Positions 47,083 to 56,212 are shown, counted from the stretch's first letter. The stretch is DNA of 64,000 nucleotides from Flavobacteriaceae bacterium (GCA_009926065.1 RFPP01000001.1:62001-126000), one strand, 5' to 3'. Program-made: numbers and translations. The notes: generated from the letters alone by a model not told the origin.

Positions 47083-47352
47083 TTATTTCTTGTTTAACGC
47101 AGTAGTCATTTCCATTGAAATTGCTGAACGCTCCATTTTTAATTTTCCTGACATTGTTTCGATAACAACAGTTGTTTCAGAGATTTCAGCTATTTTACCG
47201 TGAATTCCACTTTTTGTAATTATTTTATCGCCCACTTTTAAAGCACTTTCAAATTCTCTTTCTTTTTTTAATTTTGTCTGTTGTGGTCTAATTATAAATA
47301 AATAAAATACAGCAAACATTAAAATAAAAGAGATGATAGTATTAGATTCCAT
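47083..47352 (-). CDS. yajC: Preprotein translocase subunit YajC
   Basis: An 89-residue membrane protein with a single N-terminal helix (ISFILMFAVFYLFIIRPQQ) and a short cytoplasmic domain (FESALKVGDKIITKSGIHGK). It is associated with SecDF in the translocon. It is last in the nusB-DUF1573-yajC run (gaps 11 and 19 bases), a conserved flavobacterial order. Confidence 0.95.
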   Translation of the reverse strand: MESNTIISFILMFAVFYLFIIRPQQTKLKKEREFESALKVGDKIITKSGIHGKIAEISETTVVIETMSGKLKMERSAISMEMTTALNKK

Positions 47353-47371
47353 AGTTTTTTTATTTAAGTTA

Positions 47372-47848
47372 TTATTCTTTAATTGACGCCATTATATATA
47401 ATGATTCAGCTCCTGCTTTAGTATTGGTGTAAATCGTAATTGATTTTTGTTGGTTTCCGTGCTTGTTGGCAGAATTAAACGAAACATCAATTTTCCCAGA
47501 TTCACCCATTTTAATTGGTTCTTTAGGATATTCCGGAATCGTACAACCGCAAGAACCCAATGCTCTTGATATTATTAAATCTGCTTCTCCAGTATTTTTA
47601 AAAGTAAAAGAATAATTTACGATTGAATTTGCTTCAATAACACCAAAATCATGTTCTTTTGAAGTAAAAGTCATTTCTGGATATTTACCATCTTTAGGAA
47701 TATCTCTTTTTTCTATGTTTGGAATTCCTAATTCTGCAGGGTTAGAAATTGCAGAATGTGGCGCTGAATTGATATCTTCATTTTTTTTGCAAGCTCCCAA
47801 AATAAATAGTGAACTTAAAGCTGAAAGAATTATTATATTTTTAATCAT
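47372..47848 (-). CDS. DUF1573 domain lipoprotein
   Basis: A 158-residue protein with a lipoprotein signal ending FILGAC (Cys 20) and a DUF1573 beta-sandwich (EHDFGVIEANSIVNYSFTFKN, then SRALGSCGCTIPEYPKEPI, then GKIDVSFNSANKHG). DUF1573 domains are ASH/MSP-like and of unknown function. It stands between nusB and yajC. Confidence 0.92.
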   Translation of the reverse strand: MIKNIIILSALSSLFILGACKKNEDINSAPHSAISNPAELGIPNIEKRDIPKDGKYPEMTFTSKEHDFGVIEANSIVNYSFTFKNTGEADLIISRALGSCGCTIPEYPKEPIKMGESGKIDVSFNSANKHGNQQKSITIYTNTKAGAESLYIMASIKE

Positions 47849-47859
47849 AGTTTATTGTT

Positions 47860-48804
47860 TTAAATTAAACCTCTACCTATTTTATTTAATTTATTTTTCG
47901 TTGAATATTCTTTAACAAGGTTATCTAAAATTCCGTTGATAAAAATACTACTTTTTGGCGTAGAATATTCTTTAGCAATCTCTAAATATTCGTTAATAGT
48001 AACTTTAACAGGTATTGATGGAAATTTTAAAAACTCACAAATGGCCATTTTTATAATAATTGCATCTAATTCGGCAATACGTTCAGAGTCCCAATTAGGC
48101 GTTTTGTCAACAAAATCTTTGGCAAACTCTACTTCGTTTAGTACCGTTTTAACAAATAAGTTAGTTAAATACTCCTTGTCTTCTTGGTCTTTAAAAATTT
48201 TAGAAACAGAAAAAGAGTTATTTTTATTTGATTTAATCAGATTTAACTGCTTTACAATATGAGTGTTTACTACGGGGATATCATCTATCCAAGTTAAGTT
48301 ATTATCTTCTAAAAACTCATAAAATTTATCGTTTGGAACAATAATTTCTGTAAATATATCAATAATAAAACGCTTGTCTTCTTCAAAATTATTGATTTCG
48401 TTTGACATGTATTTTTTATACAAATCGCTATCTTTAATTGTATCTGTAAGGATTTTTATATAGTCATAATTCAAATCCCAATGATTAATATTTCTTTCAA
48501 TTAACATAGTATTCAAGGAATTATTATTAGATAATAAATTAATTATACTATTGTTAATGAATTTTTTGTTTGGATTTTTTTCTTGTGAAGTTGCGGTATG
48601 TTTTTGAGCTGATTTTTCAATAAATAAAGATTCTCTTTTTGCAATTTCTATTAATGAAGACAACATTACTAAATATAAATCCAAAATATTATCTGCACTT
48701 TTAAGCAATAATTTTTCGTGATTTTCAATACTTTCAGAACCATTTAGATGCATCGCATAAATCGATTGCATTACTTTAACGCGGATATGTCTTCTGTTTA
48801 ACAC
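47860..48804 (-). CDS. nusB: Transcription antitermination factor NusB
   Basis: NusB with NusE (S10) promotes antitermination of rRNA transcripts. At 314 residues it is twice the length of E. coli NusB (139). The extra N-terminal region is normal in Bacteroidota. The NusB fold is best seen in the C-terminal half: ELDAIIIKMAICEFLKFPSIP and INEYLEIAKEYSTPKSSIFINGILDN. Confidence 0.93.
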   Translation of the reverse strand: MLNRRHIRVKVMQSIYAMHLNGSESIENHEKLLLKSADNILDLYLVMLSSLIEIAKRESLFIEKSAQKHTATSQEKNPNKKFINNSIINLLSNNNSLNTMLIERNINHWDLNYDYIKILTDTIKDSDLYKKYMSNEINNFEEDKRFIIDIFTEIIVPNDKFYEFLEDNNLTWIDDIPVVNTHIVKQLNLIKSNKNNSFSVSKIFKDQEDKEYLTNLFVKTVLNEVEFAKDFVDKTPNWDSERIAELDAIIIKMAICEFLKFPSIPVKVTINEYLEIAKEYSTPKSSIFINGILDNLVKEYSTKNKLNKIGRGLI

Positions 48805-48977
48805 TAGGCAAGAACTTGTTTGATTATTATAAAAATCTTTGACGGGGCAAAAATAGTATTATTTTTTATAATATAAAGTATTACAAATGTCATTTTACTT
48901 ATATTCTTGAAATAAATACCGTCAATCATTAGGTAGAAATAAAGAAATGACTTTAAGAAATTTTATTTTTAAAACTC

Positions 48978-48985
48978 TATATTTG
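48978..48985 (+). promoter_or_regulatory. Putative -7 box for ABC exporter
   Basis: TATATTTG, 57 bases before the ATG at 49043, fits TAnnTTTG. No -33 TTG at standard spacing. Confidence 0.4.
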
Positions 48986-49042
48986 CATTGAAATTGACCT
49001 ATCTCTAATTTCTTTATTTATTTATAAACATTTCATCAACTA

Positions 49043-50803
49043 ATGAAAGAATTACAATACCTTAATAAGTATTTTATTAAATATAAATTCCGATTCTTAC
49101 TTGGTATTTTTATTACAATAATTGCTCAGATTTTTTCATTATATACCCCAAAATTAATCAGTAAATCATTTGAATCTATCGAAAGATATTCTGAATCCAA
49201 CTTGGCAGATAATATACTAATTCGAGATGAATTATTTCACAATGTAACCATTATAATTATTACAACCATAATTGCTGGATTTCTAACTTTTTTAATGCGA
49301 CAAACTCTGATAGTAATGTCAAGACTTATAGAATTTGATCTTAAAAATGAAGTTTTTCAACAATATGAAAATCTGAGTCAAATTTTTTATAAGCAAAATC
49401 GAACTGGTGATTTAATGAACCGAATTAGTGAAGATGTTGGAAAAGTCAGAATGTATGTGGGTCCCGCTGTAATGTACACTATTAATACTTTTATTAGATT
49501 TGCTATTGTAATAGTTTACATGTACAGAGTTTCTCCTGAATTAACTTTGTACACTTTATTTCCATTGCCTATTTTGTCGTATGCTATTTTTCAATTAAGT
49601 AAACAAATCAACAAAAGAAGTACAATATTCCAGCAATATTTGTCAAAAATATCGAGTTTTACCCAAGAAATTTTTAGTGGTATTAGAGTTGTAAAAGCGT
49701 ATTCTTTAGAACAACAGCAAGAAGATAACATGTATAAATTGTCACTTGAAAGTAAGGAAAAAAGTATGAGCTTAGCTAAAGTTCAATCTTTATTCGGTCC
49801 GTTAATGTTGGCTTTAATTGGATTAAGTAACTTAGTTGTCGTTTACTTTGGAGGATTACTTTACATTAATGGAACTATTAAAAGCATAGGAGTAATAGCA
49901 GAATTTATTCTTTATGTAAATATGTTAACTTGGCCAGTTGCATCTTTGGGTTGGATTTCATCTATGGTACAAGAGGCTGAAGCATCTCAAAAACGTATTA
50001 ATGAATTTTTAAAAATTGTACCAGAAATAAGAAACAATTCGGAAACAAATACTAAAATTGAAGGCAAAATTTCTTTTGAAGATGTTACTTTTATTTATGA
50101 TGACACTAATATTAAAGCGCTGAATAACATTTCGTTTACAGTTAACAAAGGAGAGACTCTTGCAATTTTAGGAAAAACAGGATCGGGAAAATCGAGCATT
50201 TTAACTTTAATTAGTCGACTGTATGATGTGTCCAGTGGAAAAATATTAATTGATGGAAAACCGATTGATTCTGTAAATTTATTTGATTTGAGAAATAGTA
50301 TTGCCATAGTACCTCAGGATGCCTTTTTATTCTCAGATTCGATTAAAAATAATATCAAATTTGGAAAGGAAAACGCAACCGACCAGGAAATAATTGATGT
50401 TGCAAAAAAAGCAGCTGTTCATGATAATATAGTGAATTTTACTAACCAATATGACACTATTTTAGGAGAAAGAGGAATTACATTATCTGGAGGACAAAAA
50501 CAAAGAGTTTCTATTGCAAGAGCATTGATAAAAGACCCAGAAATTTTATTGCTTGATGATTGTTTATCAGCTGTTGATACAGAAACTGAGGAGATTATTT
50601 TGAGTAATCTAAAAGAATATTGTAAAAATAAAACTACTATAATTGTTAGTAATAGAGTTTCATCGGCTAAAAATGCGGACAATATAATTATCATTGAAGA
50701 TGGCTCAGTAATCCAACAAGGACCTCATAATCAATTAGTAAACGAAGAAGGTTATTATAAAGAGTTATATTTAAAACAACTTTCTGAAAAAGATTTAATA
50801 TAA
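49043..50803 (+). CDS. ABC exporter half-transporter with degenerate Walker B glutamate
   Basis: A 586-residue half-transporter of the MdlA/YheI group: a membrane domain (about 1-310, six helices) and a nucleotide-binding domain with Walker A GKTGSGKSS, signature LSGGQKQR and Walker B ILLLDDCLSAVD. The residue after the Walker B aspartate is D506 (codon at 50558) rather than the catalytic Glu. That is typical of the inactive half of heterodimeric exporters. No partner is adjacent. The canonical exporter at 22752 is one candidate. Confidence 0.92.
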   Translation: MKELQYLNKYFIKYKFRFLLGIFITIIAQIFSLYTPKLISKSFESIERYSESNLADNILIRDELFHNVTIIIITTIIAGFLTFLMRQTLIVMSRLIEFDLKNEVFQQYENLSQIFYKQNRTGDLMNRISEDVGKVRMYVGPAVMYTINTFIRFAIVIVYMYRVSPELTLYTLFPLPILSYAIFQLSKQINKRSTIFQQYLSKISSFTQEIFSGIRVVKAYSLEQQQEDNMYKLSLESKEKSMSLAKVQSLFGPLMLALIGLSNLVVVYFGGLLYINGTIKSIGVIAEFILYVNMLTWPVASLGWISSMVQEAEASQKRINEFLKIVPEIRNNSETNTKIEGKISFEDVTFIYDDTNIKALNNISFTVNKGETLAILGKTGSGKSSILTLISRLYDVSSGKILIDGKPIDSVNLFDLRNSIAIVPQDAFLFSDSIKNNIKFGKENATDQEIIDVAKKAAVHDNIVNFTNQYDTILGERGITLSGGQKQRVSIARALIKDPEILLLDDCLSAVDTETEEIILSNLKEYCKNKTTIIVSNRVSSAKNADNIIIIEDGSVIQQGPHNQLVNEEGYYKELYLKQLSEKDLI

Positions 50804-50863
50804 ATCTTGTTTATTATTCCTTTTTTTATCATTTTTGAATGAAATTAAACTTAAAAAACGAAT

Positions 50864-51247
50864 ATGAGAGAAAATGATATGTTAGAAAAAGATGAAATCT
50901 TTTCTAAAGTTTTGAGAGCAGGAAGAAGAACTTATTTCTTTGACGTAAGAGCCACAAAAGCTGATGATTATTACATAACAATCACAGAAAGTAAAAAATT
51001 CACAGAAGAGGATGGTTCATTTCACTTCAAAAAGCATAAAATTTATTTATACAAAGAAGATTTTAATGATTTTACTGAAATTTTAAATGAGATGACTTCT
51101 TATGTTTTAAATCACAAAGGAGAAGAAGTAATTTCTGAAAGACACCAAAGAGATTTCAAAAAAGAAAATAAAAACGATTCAAAGGAAGATCAAGAAATTC
51201 CTTCTTCATCAACAAATTTTACTGATATTGATTTTGATGATATTTAA
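50864..51247 (+). CDS. PUR family nucleic-acid-binding protein (DUF3276)
   Basis: A 127-residue protein of the bacterial PUR-alpha-like family, found widely in Bacteroidota and spirochaetes. The single PUR repeat (FSKVLRAGRRTYFFDVRATKADDYYITI) is followed by a charged tail (about 95-127, KENKNDSKEDQE). Such proteins bind single-stranded DNA or RNA. The start could be ATG 50864 or the second ATG at 50879 (MLEKDEIF). Confidence 0.88.
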   Translation: MRENDMLEKDEIFSKVLRAGRRTYFFDVRATKADDYYITITESKKFTEEDGSFHFKKHKIYLYKEDFNDFTEILNEMTSYVLNHKGEEVISERHQRDFKKENKNDSKEDQEIPSSSTNFTDIDFDDI

Positions 51248-51255
51248 ATTAAAAG

Positions 51256-51286
51256 AAAAAATCGGAAGCATAACTTCCGATTTTTT
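51256..51286. terminator. Bidirectional terminator
   Basis: AAAAAATCGGAAG and CTTCCGATTTTTT form a 13-bp stem with loop CATAA. It lies between the convergent PUR gene (ending 51247) and the cytochrome-like gene (ending 51294), with A and T tracts both ways. Confidence 0.9.
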
Positions 51287-51293
51287 TTTATAA

Positions 51294-51668
51294 TTAAATC
51301 TGAGAGTATATATAATCTAGAATTCCTATAATTTGTGTGTCGCTAAGTTCAGTATTTTTTTGCATGTTTTTTAAAATTTTAGGCCATTGTTCTTTACTAT
51401 ATTCATTTGGAAAATATAATTTATGACATTGGTTACAGCTATTTTCGAAAAGAATTTTACTTTCGTAAAGTTCTCTGGTTAACATCGTAAACTTTGCGAC
51501 AACTGGTTTAGTTTCAGTAACAACTGTATTTTCAACCGGATTAACTTCTTGAGCCACCTTAATCTCTAATGGTGCAGCCGTTTTAGAAATATCAGTAACT
51601 ACCGATTTTGAAGCACATGAAAATAATATTGAAAGAGTGGTGGCAAGAGAGATTAATTTTATTTTCAT
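51294..51668 (-). CDS. Small c-type cytochrome-like lipoprotein
   Basis: A 124-residue lipoprotein (signal ending LSILFSC, Cys 18). After a flexible linker (about 20-60) comes a haem-binding motif C78-N-Q-C81-H82 in FENSCNQCHKLYFP, and a likely sixth ligand is the methionine in ILKNMQKN. This is a monohaem cytochrome c domain tethered to a membrane, so it probably carries electrons in the periplasm. The partner oxidase or dehydrogenase is not nearby. Confidence 0.8.
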   Translation of the reverse strand: MKIKLISLATTLSILFSCASKSVVTDISKTAAPLEIKVAQEVNPVENTVVTETKPVVAKFTMLTRELYESKILFENSCNQCHKLYFPNEYSKEQWPKILKNMQKNTELSDTQIIGILDYIYSQI

Positions 51669-51690
51669 TTTTTTTTAACATAAATAAAAA

Positions 51691-51720
51691 AAATCCCAAT
51701 AACAACTGCTATTGGGATTT
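51691..51720 (-). terminator. Rho-independent terminator of the peptidylprolyl isomerase gene
   Basis: AAATCCCAATA and TATTGGGATTT form an 11-bp stem with loop ACAACTGC. It ends 32 bases beyond the stop at 51753, with a T tract on the minus strand. Confidence 0.85.
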
Positions 51721-51752
51721 AATTATAATCAAATATTTAGATTAAGAACGTA

Positions 51753-52685
51753 TTATTTTACGTCCATTAATTCAACATCAAATATTAAAGTAGCATTTGG
51801 TGGAATTACTCCTCCAGCTCCACGAGTTCCATAAGCTAGATCAGATGGAATTACAAAACGTGCTTTATCACCCACTTGTAGCAATGCAATTCCTTCATCC
51901 CAACCTTCAATGACATTACCCATTCCTAAAGGAAATTCAATAGGTTTTTTTCGTGGATATGAACTGTCAAATATTTTACCGTCTTCCAATTGACCTGTAT
52001 AATGTACTGAAACTGTTTTTCCATTTTCAGCTTTTTTACCATTTCCTTTTTGAATCAATTTATAACGCAACCCGCTTTCTGTTTTATCAAAACCAGTAGC
52101 TAATTGTTCCATTTTTGCTTCTGCCTCTGCTTTTAAAGCAGCGTCACGTTTATTTCTTTCCCCTTTAAAAGTGATGAAAGCTTCAATTGCATTCCACTTT
52201 TGAGCTTCGTCTCCTACTCTAACAATTTCAACAGAATCCAAAGAATCACCCTGAGAAACTTCATCTACAATATCTTGTCCTTCAACTACATGACCAAAAA
52301 CAGTATGTTTATTATCCAACCATTCTGTTGGAACATGGGTAATGAAAAACTGAGAACCATTACTTGCTGGACCAGAATTTGCCATAGATAAAACTCCTGG
52401 ACGATTGTGTTTAAGTGTAGGATGAAATTCGTCATCAAAACTGTAACCTGGACCCCCTGTTCCTGTTCCGTGAGGGCATCCACATTGAATCATAAAATCG
52501 GGAATTACCCGGTGAAATTTCAATCCATCATAATATTTAGTTCCTTGAGGTTTAACCTTATTTTCAAGATTTCCTTCTGCCAAACCTACGAAGTTTCCGA
52601 CTGTACCTGGAGTTAAATCATGAGTTAATTTTACTAATATTGAACCTTTTGAAGTATTAAATTTAGCGTATATACCGTTTTCCAT
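51753..52685 (-). CDS. Two-domain peptidylprolyl isomerase: cyclophilin plus FKBP
   Basis: A 310-residue cytoplasmic fusion. Residues about 5-155 are a cyclophilin (catalytic-loop FHRVIPDFMIQ at 57-67, MANSGPASNGSQFFIT at 101-116). A charged helical linker (about 165-200) leads to an FKBP domain (about 205-310; VSVHYTGQLEDGKIFDSS, FPLGMGNVIEGWDEG, IPPNATLIFDVEL). No signal peptide. Both domains catalyse cis-trans proline isomerisation, giving a two-headed folding catalyst. This domain pairing is not usual outside Bacteroidota, as far as I know. Confidence 0.93.
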   Translation of the reverse strand: MENGIYAKFNTSKGSILVKLTHDLTPGTVGNFVGLAEGNLENKVKPQGTKYYDGLKFHRVIPDFMIQCGCPHGTGTGGPGYSFDDEFHPTLKHNRPGVLSMANSGPASNGSQFFITHVPTEWLDNKHTVFGHVVEGQDIVDEVSQGDSLDSVEIVRVGDEAQKWNAIEAFITFKGERNKRDAALKAEAEAKMEQLATGFDKTESGLRYKLIQKGNGKKAENGKTVSVHYTGQLEDGKIFDSSYPRKKPIEFPLGMGNVIEGWDEGIALLQVGDKARFVIPSDLAYGTRGAGGVIPPNATLIFDVELMDVK

Positions 52686-52711
52686 TTAAATTGTTTTTTT
52701 GATTTAAGGTG

Positions 52712-52719
52712 CAAATTTA
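52712..52719 (-). promoter_or_regulatory. Putative -7 box
   Basis: On the minus strand TAAATTTG, 26 bases before the ATG of the isomerase gene. Fits TAnnTTTG; -33 element unclear. Confidence 0.4.
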
Positions 52720-52775
52720 CGAAATAAATCATATAATTTATATTGATTGATAAGGTAACCATCTGAAAAAATAAC

Positions 52776-53801
52776 TCAAAGCTTCAACTTTTTTAATGTT
52801 TCAAGAACATAATTGTGCATTTCTTGTTTATAATCTAAATGAGTTACTATCCTTAATTTTCCATGTCCCATGGAACTTATTTGAATTCCTTTTTGTTTCA
52901 ATTTTTCCATCAATTGATTTTCGTCTACAGAAGACTGAACCGAAAAAATTAAAATGTTAGTCTCTACAGGTTCTACAACCGAAACCCATGGTAAAATTTT
53001 AAGTAAATCCGCTAATTCTTTAGCTCGTTGGTGGTCTTGAATTAATCTCTCTATATTGTGATCAAATGCAAATAAACAAGCGGCCGCTAAGTAACCAATT
53101 TGTCTCATTCCACCACCAAGTATTTTCCTGATTCTTAGTGCTCTATTAATGGTTACTTTATCTGATAAAAGTACAGATCCTACAGGTGCTCCCATTCCTT
53201 TAGAAAAACATACAGACATGGTATGAAATACCTTTCCATAGTTAGACGCATTGTCATTGGTTGCAACCAAAGCATTCCAAATACGAGCGCCATCCAAATG
53301 AAATTTTAAATTATTATTATCGCAAACCTGTCGTATTTTTTTGAATTCATTAAAATCATAACATGCTCCTCCTCCTTTATTGGTTGTATTTTCAACGCAA
53401 ACTAAGCTTGTTAACGGACTATGATAAAACTCTGGATTATTAATAGCTCCCGAAACTTGTTCAGCTGTAATCATTCCTCGATTCCCATCTAATAGACAAC
53501 AGGAAACCCCACTATTAAATGAAACTCCACCACCTTCATAATTATAAACATGAGCCCATTTATCAGCAATTAACTGTTCGCCTGGTTGTGTATGCAATTT
53601 AATTGCAGTTTGATTGGCCATAGTACCTGACGGAAAAAATAAACCAGCTTCAAAACCAAAAAAATTAGCAATCTTATTTTCTAATTCAATTGCTGTTAGA
53701 TCTTGTTTATAAACATCATCTCCAACTTGTGCTTTGAACATAAACTGTAACATTTCCGGAGTAGGCTTGGTTACTGTATCACTTACTAAATTAATATCCA
53801 T
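52776..53801 (-). CDS. Low-specificity L-threonine aldolase
   Basis: A 341-residue fold-I PLP enzyme (beta-eliminating lyase family) that cleaves threonine or allo-threonine into glycine and acetaldehyde. The PLP lysine is K201 in CFSKGMGAPVG, the PLP-ring aspartate is in FHLDGARIWNA and the phosphate site is FPSGTMANQ. It is divergent from prfB. Confidence 0.92.
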   Translation of the reverse strand: MDINLVSDTVTKPTPEMLQFMFKAQVGDDVYKQDLTAIELENKIANFFGFEAGLFFPSGTMANQTAIKLHTQPGEQLIADKWAHVYNYEGGGVSFNSGVSCCLLDGNRGMITAEQVSGAINNPEFYHSPLTSLVCVENTTNKGGGACYDFNEFKKIRQVCDNNNLKFHLDGARIWNALVATNDNASNYGKVFHTMSVCFSKGMGAPVGSVLLSDKVTINRALRIRKILGGGMRQIGYLAAACLFAFDHNIERLIQDHQRAKELADLLKILPWVSVVEPVETNILIFSVQSSVDENQLMEKLKQKGIQISSMGHGKLRIVTHLDYKQEMHNYVLETLKKLKL

Positions 53802-53833
53802 ATTGTTTCAATTAAATACAAGAAAATCATTTG

Positions 53834-53865
53834 TTGTCTCTTTATAAAAAAATATCCTATTTTTG
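53834..53865 (+). promoter_or_regulatory. Bacteroidota-type promoter for prfB (TTG-N21-TATTTTTG)
   Basis: TTG (53834-53836), 21 bases, then TATTTTTG (53858-53865) match the -33/-7 consensus. It ends 22 bases before the prfB ATG. Confidence 0.6.
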
Positions 53866-53887
53866 CTTTACAAAATTAGAATAATTT

Positions 53888-54986
53888 ATGACAACTACCG
53901 AACAAATAAAAGGTATTGTAGAACGCCTTGGTGCGTTGAGGAGGTATCTTTGACGTTGAAACGAAAATAATTGAGATTACAAACGAGGAAGAAAAGACCT
54001 TAGCACCCGAATTTTGGACCAATCCAAAAGAAGCGGAACTGTTTGTAAAAAACCTTCGATCTAAGAAAAAATGGGTAGATGATTATAATAAAGCTAATAA
54101 TTTGGTTGAAGAATTACTATTAGCTTACGAATTTTTTAAAGAGGGAGAATTAACTACCGAAGAATTAGAAGAACAATATCAATTGACAAATTCCCATATT
54201 GAGTCAATTGAGTTTAGAAACATGCTCTCTGACGAAGGAGATACTTTAAGTGCAGTACTTCAAATAACAGCAGGTGCAGGTGGAACTGAAAGTTGTGATT
54301 GGGCTTCTATGTTGATGAGAATGTATATGATGTGGGGTGAAAAATCGGGATATAAAATAAAAGAATTAAATTATCAAGAAGGAGACGTTGCGGGCATAAA
54401 AACAGTAACAATAGAATTTGAAGGAGATTATTCTTTTGGTTATTTGAAAGGTGAAAATGGAGTGCATCGATTGGTGAGAATTTCACCATTTGATAGTAAT
54501 GCTAAAAGACATACATCATTTGCTTCTGTTTATGTATATCCGTTGGTTGATGATAGTATAGAAATTGAAATTAACCCAGCGGATATAGAAATTACTACAT
54601 CGAGATCTAGTGGTGCAGGTGGGCAAAATGTAAATAAGGTTGAAACCAAAGTACAATTGGTTCATAAGCCTACAGGAATTCAAATTCAATGTTCCGAAAC
54701 AAGGTCCCAACAAGACAACCGACAGCGAGCCATGCAAATGTTGCGTTCACAATTATATGAGATTGAATTAAAAAAGAAACAAGCTCAAAGAGCTGATATT
54801 GAGGCAGGAAAAATGAAAATTGAATGGGGCTCACAAATCCGAAACTATGTAATGCAACCCTACAAGTTAGTAAAAGATGTTAGAACTGGTTGTGAAAGTA
54901 GTGACGTAGATGGCGTTTTAAATGGTGATATTGACAAATTCTTGAAATCATTTTTAATGATGATGGGCCAAAAAGAAGAAAAGTAA
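53888..54986 (+). CDS. prfB: Peptide chain release factor 2, with programmed +1 frameshift
   Basis: RF2 terminates translation at UGA and UAA. Frame one runs from ATG 53888 for 21 codons to TGA at 53951. The sequence AGGAGG-TAT-CTT-TGA-C (53939-53954) is the classic RF2 frameshift site: an internal Shine-Dalgarno-like AGGAGG and a slippery CTT. After a +1 shift, reading continues from GAC at 53952 to 54986, giving 365 residues. The stop-codon motif SPF is in RISPFDSN and the GGQ motif is in [12 protein letters not shown] naive annotation starting at 54102 would lose about 70 residues. Confidence 0.97.
53939..53954 (+). promoter_or_regulatory. Programmed +1 ribosomal frameshift site of prfB
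   Basis: AGGAGGTATCTTTGAC: an SD-like AGGAGG ends three bases before the P-site CTT codon, followed by UGA and C. The spacing is identical to E. coli prfB. UGA termination by RF2 competes with the shift, giving autoregulation. Confidence 0.95.
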
Positions 54987-55196
54987 GTTTTTGGTGTGAG
55001 TTGATAGTTGGTGGTTGGTTGAAATTAAATCTTAGGTTTTATTATTTCACCTGTTTCTATCTTTCAATCTGTTACCTTTTGGTCTATTATCTTAAATTTT
55101 ATAATTATACAAACCTATTAATTACAAATACTATTTATTACTTAAGTTGCAAATGTGAGGTTAATTGCCTTATTTTATACTATTAAATTTAATCAA

Positions 55197-56192
55197 ATGG
55201 CATATTCCTTAGAACAAATCAACAAAATACTTCAAGGTGAAATAATCGGATATACAAATCAAATTATCACTGCCCCTGAGCAATTGGAACTAGCCTCAGA
55301 ATCTGAAATTTCATTTATTGGAAATAAAAAGTATGAAAAATTATGGGAAACTTCAAAAGCTTGTGTAGCCATTGTAAATGAGGATATATCTATAGAACCT
55401 GGAAATAATCGTGCCTTTATAAAAGTTAAAAATGCCGATTTAGCCATGTCTCAAGTACTAGAATTGTTTGCGCCACCTGCACCTATTTTCAATGTAAATA
55501 TTCACCCATCAGCTACAATTGATGCCTCAGCTACTATTGGAAATGGAACTCGTATTAGTGCTGGTTGTTATTTAGGTCCAAATGTAGTTCTTGGAGATAA
55601 CGTAACATTATATCCTAATGTTACTATTTTAGACGAATCTACAATTGGGAATAATACCGTTATATGGTCAGGAGCTGTTATTAGAGAACGCTGTCACATA
55701 GGTACTGATTGTATCATTCATCCAAATGCAACAATCGGAGCCGATGGTTTTGGTTTCCGTCCATGTCCAGAAAGAGGATTGGTGAAAATTCCTCAAATTG
55801 GTAATGTAATTATAGGAAATTGGGTTGAAATTGGAGCAAACTCTTGTGTTGATCGTGGTAAATTTAGCTCTACAATAGTGGGTGATGGATGTAAGATAGA
55901 TAACCTAGTTCAAATAGGACATAATAGTATTTTAGGTCGATTTTGTATAATGGCTGGAAATTCAGGATTAGCTGGTTCAGTTACATTGGGGGACGGAGTA
56001 ATCATTGGCGGAAGCGCCTCAATAAAAGATCATACTACTATAGGTAGCGGCGCAATTGTTGGTGCAGGGTCGGGAGTTACCGGAGATATTGAGCCAGGAA
56101 AAACTGTGCTTGGATATCCTGCTGTTGATGCAAGAGATGCCTTAAAGCAGTGGGCTATATTAAAACGATTAGTCAGAGATTCATCAAAATAA
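55197..56192 (+). CDS. UDP-3-O-acylglucosamine N-acyltransferase (LpxD-like)
   Basis: A 331-residue left-handed beta-helix acyltransferase. The start is the ATG at 55197 (MAYSLEQINK), with family-like N-terminus, rather than the earlier in-frame ATG at 55155. The N-terminal uridine-binding domain (about 1-95) is followed by hexapeptide repeats (about 105-285), with catalytic His H242 in VQIGHNSILG. LpxD adds the second acyl chain in lipid A synthesis. Flavobacterial genomes often have more than one LpxD homologue, so I call it LpxD-like. Confidence 0.88.
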   Translation: MAYSLEQINKILQGEIIGYTNQIITAPEQLELASESEISFIGNKKYEKLWETSKACVAIVNEDISIEPGNNRAFIKVKNADLAMSQVLELFAPPAPIFNVNIHPSATIDASATIGNGTRISAGCYLGPNVVLGDNVTLYPNVTILDESTIGNNTVIWSGAVIRERCHIGTDCIIHPNATIGADGFGFRPCPERGLVKIPQIGNVIIGNWVEIGANSCVDRGKFSSTIVGDGCKIDNLVQIGHNSILGRFCIMAGNSGLAGSVTLGDGVIIGGSASIKDHTTIGSGAIVGAGSGVTGDIEPGKTVLGYPAVDARDALKQWAILKRLVRDSSK

Positions 56193-56212
56193 TATAACTT
56201 TAGCTATATTAA

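Noticed and set aside
48937..49019. Inverted repeat AAATAAAGAAAT (48937-48948) and ATTTCTTTATTT (49008-49019) before the ABC exporter
   Set aside because: Perfect 12-bp match but of A/T bases only with a weak stem and a 59-base loop. Likely chance in such AT-rich spacer.
54102..54986. prfB starting at an in-frame TTG at 54102
   Set aside because: The sequence upstream from 53888 is clearly RF2 and joins through the frameshift site, so 54102 is an artefact of ignoring the shift.
55001..55186. ORF of 61 codons between prfB and the LpxD-like gene
   Set aside because: It starts ATT-like, is extremely Tyr/Leu/Cys-rich and looks like AT-rich spacer. The GT-rich run 55001-55021 is only an imperfect short repeat.
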